A DNA stretch of 21,720 bases from Deltaproteobacteria bacterium. Lineage in GTDB: Bacteria > Bdellovibrionota_F > JAHFAK01. A model generated the notes under the pieces. It was not told the origin of the DNA. It was given only the letters and a program-made list of their open reading frames with translations, and ran no database searches. Every line of letters begins with the position of its first letter. Positions within the stretch are counted from its first letter, which is position 1. A program made the translations under genes and the position numbers. Positions 16,246-21,720 of the stretch are shown one piece after another. Location: contig JAHFAK010000023.1 in NCBI GenBank assembly GCA_023250585.1, forward strand, positions 1 through 21,720, given 5' to 3'.

Positions 16246-16615
16246 GATAAAAACAACATTAATTCATTATTATTTACTTATAACCGTGAATTATATCTAA
16301 AGTAATCGAAAATGAAAAAGGACCAAAGAGTCACTCATAGCATAGGTGCCCGGAGCTTTTTGCCCGGTTTGTTGGCTGTCACTTTTTTTCCCAAGTCAAC
16401 ATTCTGATCAAAAAAATCTGAACGTTCATTTGTAAGGAGGAATTTTTAACAATAGCTGCAAAGCCATCAGCGATGGCATAGTATTAGGAATAGCGCCTTT
16501 TAGGAAATGTTTTATTCGTTGAGTATGATAGAGAAAGGTTAAGAAAATATGACATTTTCGTTTTGGTACATTATGTAATATTTTAACTTTGGCTGGACAT
16601 ACCCCAGTTTTGCAT
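16246..16615. other. Gap without a confident gene between fic and tRNA-Asn
   Basis: No frame of useful length is intact here. Visible items are a third CGTGAAT box, a small hairpin GCCATC-AGC-GATGGC near 16466, and a good ribosome-site sequence (AAGGAGGAA, near 16435) not followed by a start codon. On the minus strand short stop-broken stretches (for example IADGFAAIVKN) could be a decayed gene, but I cannot name it. Confidence 0.4.
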
Positions 16616-16642
16616 TTGACTTGAACACATTTTTTTTATACT
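16616..16642 (+). promoter_or_regulatory. Probable promoter of tRNA-Asn
   Basis: TTGACT (16616-16621), a short 15-base spacer, then TATACT (16637-16642), placing the transcript start about 25 bases before the tRNA. Confidence 0.5.
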
Positions 16643-16675
16643 GAATTTGTTTCTTACAATTCTTTTACACTATGT

Positions 16676-16748
16676 TCCCCAGTAGCTCAGTCGGTAGAGC
16701 AATTGGCTGTTAACCAATGGGTCGCTGGTTCGAGTCCGGCCTGGGGAG
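16676..16748 (+). tRNA. tRNA-Asn (anticodon GTT)
   Basis: A full cloverleaf is present. The acceptor stem is TCCCCAG (16676-16682) with CTGGGGA (16741-16747), discriminator G. The D arm contains AGCTCAGTCGGTAGAGC. The anticodon stem ATTGG/CCAAT holds loop CTGTTAA with anticodon GTT. The T arm is GCTGG-TTCGAGT-CCGGC. The 3' CCA is not encoded. A tRNA gene is a common integration site, and the genes to its right look accessory, but I found no second copy of its 3' end in the window. Confidence 0.97.
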
Positions 16749-16803
16749 CTTTTGTTCTTTCGATAAACTAATTTAACAGTTTAAAAATTTTATATCTTTG
16801 TTT

Positions 16804-17493
16804 TCAACTGTTCTCCTCTTTATTTAATTGTTTAATAAATTCGTCAACTGTGTCCTCAAAAGATAATATTTGATCTCTCAGATCACTGTCCTGAGTAATC
16901 TTAAAGTGCTCACGTATAACTTCAGAGATATTATACGCATGCATTATATTGCTCACAAACCCCTCCGATGTATATTTTTTAGAGAGTTTTAAATTGTTTA
17001 TTAACTTTCCACCACTAGGCATGCCATGGATGTACGAAGAAAGAGATCGGTAATCCATGTTATAAGGGTCCAATAGGTTCACTTCCTTAGCTCTTATTTC
17101 TAAACTTTTATTATGAAGCTTGCTGTGACTATTATTATTAGTTCGAGTAAAATAGTCTTCGCATACTGAATAAGTATGGGTTAAACCTTTCGAACAGTCC
17201 GGATGGTTAAATGCATAAACTGTATTTATATATTCTTCCGTAAGTACGCGCAGTCCAATGAGAGATAACAATAAGTCGTCCCGAAATAACGAATTATAAA
17301 TTTGAGTCATTAGCTGGCAAGATAACAGCACCTGTTTTCTAGCAATCACCCATCTCTTTTGCTCATTTTTATCCTTTATTGGCTCAAACCGAAGCAACTT
17401 ATTAGCTATATCAGTAGAGTATGTACTTGTCATAAAAGTTACCTGCTTGGCAAGGTTACGGATTACCTCAAAATTTTTATCTTCAAAATTCAT
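16804..17493 (-). CDS. HEPN-like protein, DUF5677-type, partner of S24 repressor
   Basis: The 229-residue product looks all-helical and soluble, with no signal peptide. The segment LLLSLIGLRVLTEEYIN (about 75-90) followed later by DYRSLSSYIHG (147-157) resembles DUF5677-type proteins. Arg149 and His156 fit the R-x(4-6)-H motif of HEPN ribonucleases, which are common in toxin and abortive-infection systems. This assignment is from pattern alone. The ATG shares one base with the stop of the upstream S24 repressor gene (TAATG) and is preceded by AGAGGA inside that gene, so the two are translated together. That makes it a likely effector released when the repressor is inactivated. It ends 55 bases from the tRNA-Asn gene. 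Confidence 0.75.
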   Translation of the reverse strand: MNFEDKNFEVIRNLAKQVTFMTSTYSTDIANKLLRFEPIKDKNEQKRWVIARKQVLLSCQLMTQIYNSLFRDDLLLSLIGLRVLTEEYINTVYAFNHPDCSKGLTHTYSVCEDYFTRTNNNSHSKLHNKSLEIRAKEVNLLDPYNMDYRSLSSYIHGMPSGGKLINNLKLSKKYTSEGFVSNIMHAYNISEVIREHFKITQDSDLRDQILSFEDTVDEFIKQLNKEENS

Positions 17494-18119
17494 TATCCTC
17501 TCACCTTCTTGATCACCTGTACCACTTTTCCATTAACCATGTAATCGACAAAATCATCTTCGTGAATATAAATCGGAGGAAATTCTTTGGTAGATTCTGA
17601 TAGTAAAACAATTTGATTGTTTTGTGTATCTCGACAAAACTTTTTTATATTTGCTGCGCCGTCAATGATGGAAATTACATAGTCGTTGTTTTTTGGCTCC
17701 CTGTCTTCGGAATCTATGATCACGTAATCACCATCTTCTATTGATTTGCCAGCAAAATTTGCTTTGTTCATAGAGGAACCAAGTGCTCGAACTGCAAATA
17801 ATTGTTTTTTCTTAGGAATCATCCTAGGAGAAACGGTGAGATATCCTTCAAAATTCTCAATAGCGACTTGACGAGGATCCCCGCAATTAGCAGCACCAAG
17901 AATAGGAATAGAAATCATTCTTGTTGTTTGATTATGAGCCCCTATGCTCCGCGGTTTATTTCCGTGTGTTAACAATCCTTTATTTCTTAACTGATCTAAG
18001 TGATGTTTAATTTTTTGTGGATGTGTTTCACCCACATATTCTCCCATTTCCCGCAATGTCATTAATTCTATATTTTTTTCTACCGCAAGTCTGAGAAGTT
18101 TTTTTTGTAATTCGTGCAT
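17493..18119 (-). CDS. LexA/S24-family self-cleaving repressor
   Basis: Residues 1-60 form a LexA-like winged helix-turn-helix (MTLREMGEYVGETHPQKIKHHLDQL). Residues about 72-205 are an S24 peptidase domain. The cleavage site reads GAANCGDP, that is Cys79-Gly80, like UmuD, rather than the Ala-Gly of standard LexA. The catalytic serine is Ser116 in LGSSM and the lysine Lys159 in ANIKKF, so the protein should be able to cut itself when RecA is activated by DNA damage. At 208 residues it is LexA-sized, but the changed cleavage site and accessory context argue for a phage- or island-type repressor. The gene is divergent from a Bro-N gene and overlaps the downstream HEPN-like gene by one base. No Shine-Dalgarno site is visible at the start. 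Confidence 0.9.
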   Translation of the reverse strand: MHELQKKLLRLAVEKNIELMTLREMGEYVGETHPQKIKHHLDQLRNKGLLTHGNKPRSIGAHNQTTRMISIPILGAANCGDPRQVAIENFEGYLTVSPRMIPKKKQLFAVRALGSSMNKANFAGKSIEDGDYVIIDSEDREPKNNDYVISIIDGAANIKKFCRDTQNNQIVLLSESTKEFPPIYIHEDDFVDYMVNGKVVQVIKKVRG

Positions 18120-18281
18120 AAATTATTTTTTAGTATTTATTTCTTATGGTGTCAATTAAAAATAAAATTTACTTGACAAAATTGACTATAAACCACAAAA
18201 AGGAATTCTTTAAAATTTAATCAATGGGATTTTTTCTTTTAGGCCAAGTATATTGAATAGAGTCAAAGCAGAAAGGATCGT
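18120..18281. promoter_or_regulatory. Divergent control region between S24 repressor and Bro-N genes
   Basis: TGTCAA (18150-18155) and TTGACA (18173-18178) form an inverted pair 17 bases apart, and TTGAC repeats at 18182-18186. On the minus strand TTGACA (18155-18150) with TAAAAA 17 bases on (18132-18127) is a possible repressor-gene promoter, though nearly leaderless. The GTCAA/TTGAC boxes are candidates for binding of the S24 repressor. The Bro-N gene has a GAAAGG ribosome site at its right end. Confidence 0.4.
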
Positions 18282-19127
18282 ATGGAAAAAGATAAATCAA
18301 TCGCTGAGATAAAACATCTTGTTGTTTTTAATAAAAAAGAAATTCGGAGAACTTTACATAATAATGAATGGTGGTTTGTAATCGAGGATATTGTTGCAGC
18401 TTTAACAGATTCAGTTCAACCCGCAGGATACATTAAAGATATGCGCCGTAGAGATCCTGAGCTTGCTCAAGGGTGGGGGCAAATTGCCACCCCCCTTTCA
18501 ATAGAAACATTAGGTGGGAAACAAAAGCTTAACTGTGCGAATACGGAAGGAATCTTTCGCATTATCCAGTCAATTCCTTCGCCAAAGGCAGAACCATTCA
18601 AGCGATGGCTAGCCAAAGTTGGTTACGAAAGAGTTCAAGAAATAGAAGATCCAGAACTGGCGAGTAAGCGAACTCGAGCCATATACAAAGCAAAAGGTTA
18701 CGATGATGCTTGGATCGAAAAACGGATGCGCTCGATTGCCATTCGTGAAGAGCTAACCGATGAATGGAAAGATCGCAGAGTAGGAGAAGACCGAGAATAC
18801 GCTATTCTCACGGCAGAAATTTCCAAGGCCGCCTTTGGTATGACTCCGAATGAATATAAAGATTTCAAAGGACTAGGACGCCAAAACCTACGTGATCACA
18901 TGAACGATTTGGAATTAATTTTCTCAATGCTCGGAGAAGCTGCAACCACAGAAATTACCATAAACAAAGATGCTCAAGGTTTTGATCAAAGCAAAGACTG
19001 TGCTCAAGAAGGCGGAACAATAGCTGGAAACGCTCGGAGGGATCTGGAGCAAAAAACAGGTAAGCGAGTTTCGACACGAGAAAATTATTTACTGAAGAGG
19101 CCTGATAAAAAGAGACTGGAGAATTAG
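18282..19127 (+). CDS. Bro-N domain protein (phage antirepressor/DinD-like)
   Basis: The N-terminal 115 residues are a Bro-N domain (LVVFNKKEIRRTLHNNEWWFVIEDIVAALTDS in outline, then the hallmark RIIQSIPSPKAEPFKRWLA). The central and C-terminal parts (ELTDEWKDR, EYAILTAEISKAAFGMTPNEY, NLRDHMNDLELIFSMLGEAATTEI, GGTIAGNARRDLEQKTGK) match the conserved tail of the bacterial Bro-N/DinD-like family. Such proteins occur in phages and islands as antirepressors, or as damage-induced genes of unclear function. Placed back to back with a self-cleaving repressor, this one is probably induced by DNA damage. A GAAAGG ribosome site precedes the ATG. The full length of 281 residues appears intact. Confidence 0.9.
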   Translation: MEKDKSIAEIKHLVVFNKKEIRRTLHNNEWWFVIEDIVAALTDSVQPAGYIKDMRRRDPELAQGWGQIATPLSIETLGGKQKLNCANTEGIFRIIQSIPSPKAEPFKRWLAKVGYERVQEIEDPELASKRTRAIYKAKGYDDAWIEKRMRSIAIREELTDEWKDRRVGEDREYAILTAEISKAAFGMTPNEYKDFKGLGRQNLRDHMNDLELIFSMLGEAATTEITINKDAQGFDQSKDCAQEGGTIAGNARRDLEQKTGKRVSTRENYLLKRPDKKRLEN

Positions 19128-19179
19128 AAGAATTACAACATCAATTAGTTACATCGAGTAACTTCAAAATGTATTGAAT

Positions 19180-19430
19180 ATGATTCGAAAACAAAAAAAC
19201 CTCCAATATTTTTGTTCGTGTTGGCTCAGCGTCTGGACTGGAAACAATCCAGAAAAACTTTTATCCTTTTATGCTTCTAATGCCTTTTATCGTAATCCTA
19301 CAGTAACGAAAGCTTTATATGGCCATAATGAACTAACTCCTTATTTCAAAAAACTTCTCTCCAAAAATCCTGATTGGGTTGGAAAAGATTAGTTGTTGCA
19401 TTCACCAAACAAGATCTTTGATCCTTAATC
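19180..19430 (+). pseudogene. Frameshifted NTF2-like (SnoaL-type) protein remnant
   Basis: From the ATG at 19180 the frame reads FCSCWLSVWTGNNPEKLLSFYASNAFYRNP, then GHNELTPYFKKLLSKNPDWVG, and stops at 19392. This resembles the N-terminal half of nuclear-transport-factor-2-like proteins of about 120-140 residues, which usually continue DWVW. Shifting frame at about 19380 restores W and reads KRLVVAFTKQDL before stopping near 19430, so one base seems to have been lost and the C-terminal half is missing as well. No Shine-Dalgarno site precedes the start. I consider it a non-functional remnant; a sequencing error would explain the frameshift but not the missing end. Confidence 0.65.
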
Positions 19431-19501
19431 TTTTGCATTAGGATAATATTAGGACTCCAAGGTATTTGTGAAATAAGGAGTTGATCTTTTCGGAATGTCT
19501 G

Positions 19502-19530
19502 TAATTATGCAACAGGCTGTTGCATAATTA
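19502..19530. repeat. 29-base near-perfect palindrome
   Basis: Arms of 14 bases, TAATTATGCAACAG (19502-19515) and CTGTTGCATAATTA (19517-19530), are exact inverted copies around a single G. Ends like this resemble insertion-sequence terminal repeats brought together, or a recombination or protein-binding site. It lies in a 250-base gap with no gene, between a broken gene and mutY-like. Confidence 0.75.
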
Positions 19531-19681
19531 AGCCAATATCTTGATATTCCGTATTTTTCTTCAAATGCATTATACTAGCCAATTCTAGCTGATAACTCAA
19601 TAGTACTCTTTAATTGAAGCTTCAACTTGATTTCTTGTTTTATAAATGCGTACATCGAGAAGAGCTTTTGTTTTAATCTCA

Positions 19682-20494
19682 ATGAAAAAATCTCTAAAAG
19701 AATTTAAACAAAAAATTTATCGTTATTATCAAGAATACGGCAGGGTGTTTCCATGGCGGGAAACCCAAGATGCTTATAGCATTTTAGTTTCGGAAATTAT
19801 GCTTCAGCAAACGCAAACCGATCGAGTGCTGCCGAAATACAATTCTTTTATCAAAATATTTCCTGATTTCAAAACACTTGCGAATGCTTCGCTTGGAAGC
19901 GTTCTTATTGAGTGGCAAGGTCTTGGATATAATCGTCGCGCTATTCATCTAAAAAATACGATGGAAATTATTGCGCATCATTATAAAGGCATTCTTCCCG
20001 ATGAAGAAGATGAACTCATCCGCCTTCCAGGAATTGGCCCATATACAGCAAGAGCGTTACAAACATTTGTATTCAACAAACCAACGGTTTTTATCGAAAC
20101 CAATATTCGAACAGTTTTTATTCATTCATTTTTCAAAGACAAAGAAAATATAAGAGATAAAGACATTATGCCGTTGATAGACAAAACGCTCGATAAAGAT
20201 AATCCAAGGCATTGGTATTATGCGCTTATGGATTATGGAGTAATGCTCAAAAAAAAATATGGAAATGCCAACAGAAAAAGTAAGCATTACACCAAGCAAA
20301 GCCGATTCAAAGGAAGTAATCGCGAGCTCCGAAGCATGATTCTCAAAAAAATCCTCAGTAATCAGGGTATTAGCCAGGAAGAAATCATACGTTCTCTTAA
20401 CCAAAACTCTGTCTCTATTGACAAAAATATTCGCGCCCTTCTCAAAGAAGGATTCATTCGAATACGGAATAATTCCCTAGAAATTGACACTTAA
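19682..20494 (+). CDS. Short MutY-like adenine DNA glycosylase (HhH-GPD) without Fe-S motif
   Basis: MutY-family enzymes remove adenine mispaired with 8-oxoguanine. Seen here: FPWRETQDAYSILVSEIMLQQTQTDRVLPKY with the catalytic Glu38, the helix-hairpin-helix LPGIGPYTARAL at 115-126, and IETNIRTV at 138-145 where MutY has its catalytic Asp in DGN. The position is Glu139, a conservative change. The C-terminal four-cysteine Fe-S cluster and NUDIX-like recognition domain of classical MutY are missing; instead GNANRKSKHYTKQSRFKGS is followed by a winged-helix-like end (SQEEIIRSL, then IRALLKEGFIRIRNN). This matches a known short subfamily. The ATG at 19682 suits the family better than the one at 19646. 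Neither has a ribosome site. Confidence 0.85.
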   Translation: MKKSLKEFKQKIYRYYQEYGRVFPWRETQDAYSILVSEIMLQQTQTDRVLPKYNSFIKIFPDFKTLANASLGSVLIEWQGLGYNRRAIHLKNTMEIIAHHYKGILPDEEDELIRLPGIGPYTARALQTFVFNKPTVFIETNIRTVFIHSFFKDKENIRDKDIMPLIDKTLDKDNPRHWYYALMDYGVMLKKKYGNANRKSKHYTKQSRFKGSNRELRSMILKKILSNQGISQEEIIRSLNQNSVSIDKNIRALLKEGFIRIRNNSLEIDT

Positions 20495-20512
20495 AATAAA
20501 TATTGATATAGA
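20484..20512 (+). promoter_or_regulatory. Probable promoter of exported-protein gene
   Basis: TTGACA (20484-20489), 17 bases, then TATAGA (20507-20512). The -35 lies inside the last codons of the MutY-like gene. The gene at 20549 follows with an AAGGGG ribosome site. Confidence 0.5.
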
Positions 20513-20548
20513 GCTATATTAGCTTACTTACTATATAAAGGGGTAAAG

Positions 20549-21406
20549 ATGAAAACTTTCTCATTAAAAGCCATAATTGTGTATATTTTTATTTGTATAT
20601 TATGGCAACAAACCACAACACAAGCATCAAAGACTAACGCCTCATGCGGAACTATTTTTACTATTCCACAAAAAATACAAATACTGAAGGACTTACCTTC
20701 GGACATGATTCCTTTTGGAGTAAACTCTCTTGATGTAGCTCTGCTTTTCTATTACAAAAATTTTGGGTCCCGCTATGTTGGCAAGAAGGAGTTCAACTAT
20801 TACCTTACAAGAGATTTCAAACTACTGAATGAAAGTATTCTCTATAAAGAGGAGGATATTGTTACAATGCTTAAGCCGGGATATCTTATTGTCTTTGATG
20901 ATAATTATGCTGCAGTCTATATTGGAAATAATCAATTTATCGATAAAAGAGGATATGCCCAAAAATTTCCTATACGTACTGTTTCCTTAAATTCCATTGA
21001 TGATGTCCCCTATCCACTCCTCCCAATTATTACTCGATTTACAAGAATTAAAATTTATACTTTTGATGTTACTAATAGAAAGTCAGCAACAATATCAGAA
21101 TATTCTCATAGAATACGACAGCAATATGTTAACAAAGCATTAACTTTAAATAAGAATATATACTCCATTGTCAGCCAGTTAAGCTGGGGCATAACCTATT
21201 TCCTTGATAATAAAACGGTTGATAAAGCTATTGATCTCCATAAAGAGATTAAGAATTGGACTGGTACAAAATGGCAAAGAGTAGAAACGAATTGTGGATC
21301 GTATTGTGTAGAAACTCTATACCAATTCCTAAGTTTAGTAGAAATATATCCGGCGTATCTTCAGCATTATCACCCTGAGATACATCAACAAATGCAAAGA
21401 AACTAA
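20549..21406 (+). CDS. Exported protein, function unknown
   Basis: The 285-residue product begins with a signal peptide (MKTFSLKAIIVYIFICIL..., cleavage near TQA at about 27). The mature protein has an N-terminal helical part (FGVNSLDVALLFYYKNFG), then LKPGYLIVFDDNYAAVYIGNNQFIDKRG (about 108-135), which resembles the strand pattern of NlpC/P60-like and related papain-fold proteins in which GD-x-x-x-F is followed by H-x-x-I-Y-x-G. The catalytic histidine position is not obvious, so activity is doubtful. The C-terminal part carries two cysteines in NCGSYCVETLYQFL (near 262). I cannot assign a family. AAGGGG lies seven bases before the ATG. A second exported-protein gene follows 66 bases on. Confidence 0.85.
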   Translation: MKTFSLKAIIVYIFICILWQQTTTQASKTNASCGTIFTIPQKIQILKDLPSDMIPFGVNSLDVALLFYYKNFGSRYVGKKEFNYYLTRDFKLLNESILYKEEDIVTMLKPGYLIVFDDNYAAVYIGNNQFIDKRGYAQKFPIRTVSLNSIDDVPYPLLPIITRFTRIKIYTFDVTNRKSATISEYSHRIRQQYVNKALTLNKNIYSIVSQLSWGITYFLDNKTVDKAIDLHKEIKNWTGTKWQRVETNCGSYCVETLYQFLSLVEIYPAYLQHYHPEIHQQMQRN

Positions 21407-21472
21407 AATTATCAAAAGTATAAAAAAAGTGTTTACAACGCACTTTACTCTATATTACATTTATCTTCATTC

Positions 21473-21720
21473 ATGAAGGGCACAAAGCTTTTTGTAATCC
21501 TTGCTGTTATTACTTGTTCATTGATCCTACCATTGCGTTCCTTTGGGATGTGTAACTTATTTCGAGACTCTCCTCACATGCATGATTTAAAAGAAAATTT
21601 TTTTCGTACAAACTTTGTTTCTCTTAAAGACCTTGGAAAACGATGGGGGCAGGGAGTCTATCAATCCCGTTTTACTATTAAACCTTCACCGAAAAATCCT
21701 ATTGAAGAGAGAGCTGTTTC
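21473..21720 (+). CDS. Exported protein, C-terminus outside window
   Basis: From the ATG at 21473 the frame stays open for 82 codons to the window edge. It starts with a signal peptide (MKGTKLFVILAVITCSLILPLRSFG) and then a polar mature region (MCNLFRDSPHMHDLKENF, then LKDLGKRWGQGVY). No ribosome site is evident before it; the 66-base gap holds a hairpin AAAGTG/CACTTT (21426-21446). It shares the direction of the preceding exported-protein gene and may be in the same unit. No family can be named from this fragment. Confidence 0.7.
   Translation, partial: MKGTKLFVILAVITCSLILPLRSFGMCNLFRDSPHMHDLKENFFRTNFVSLKDLGKRWGQGVYQSRFTIKPSPKNPIEERAV

Noticed and set aside
16676-16748. tRNA-Asn as an attachment site with a duplicated 3' end
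   Set aside because: I looked for a second copy of the T-arm and acceptor sequence to both sides and saw none, so integration at this tRNA is not shown.
1-21720. CRISPR array or rRNA
   Set aside because: No regularly spaced direct repeats with unique spacers and no rRNA-like sequence were seen.

Overview
The window is about 21.7 kb of AT-rich bacterial DNA with short gaps, mixed strands and strong Shine-Dalgarno sites. At least five genes encode proteins with lipoprotein or signal-peptide N-termini, which points to a Gram-negative cell envelope. The surE-pcm-LysM/M23 order is a proteobacterial arrangement, and a very large Ser/Thr kinase with cyclase-homology, ATPase and TPR parts is typical of deltaproteobacterial (Myxococcota or Bdellovibrionota) lineages. 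I infer an uncultured low-GC deltaproteobacterium-like organism. That placement is tentative; no rRNA or other phylogenetic marker is present.

Layout. 1-1303 (minus) is the N-terminal part of a secreted multi-domain protein that runs off the left edge. Divergent from it are pdxA (vitamin B6 synthesis) and, one base later, the kinase-ATPase-TPR regulator of 1302 residues. pdxA carries a palindromic repeat inside its reading frame. 6369-8371 holds two convergent lipoprotein genes whose stop codons overlap. 8540-11144 holds surE and pcm (damage repair and housekeeping), a strong bidirectional terminator, a cluster of palindromic repeats, and an NlpD-like LysM/M23 peptidase. 11280-12449 is an AAA/DUF4143 ATPase. 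12558-14093 is a LysR regulator divergent from a small exported protein, with overlapping promoters and a palindromic operator between them. 14159-15202 is a dGTPase-like HD hydrolase.

From about 15.3 to 19.6 kb the window looks like an accessory island around a tRNA-Asn gene. It holds a Fic protein with an operator-like inverted repeat over its promoter, a 480-base gap with no confident gene, the tRNA, a self-cleaving S24/LexA-like repressor translationally coupled to a HEPN-like protein, a divergent Bro-N (antirepressor/DinD-like) gene, a frameshifted NTF2-like remnant and a 29-base near-perfect palindrome. The repressor, HEPN-like protein and Bro-N gene are the best candidate here for an undescribed damage-responsive module.

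The right end has a short MutY-like glycosylase without the iron-sulfur motif and two genes for exported proteins of unknown function, the second cut by the window edge.
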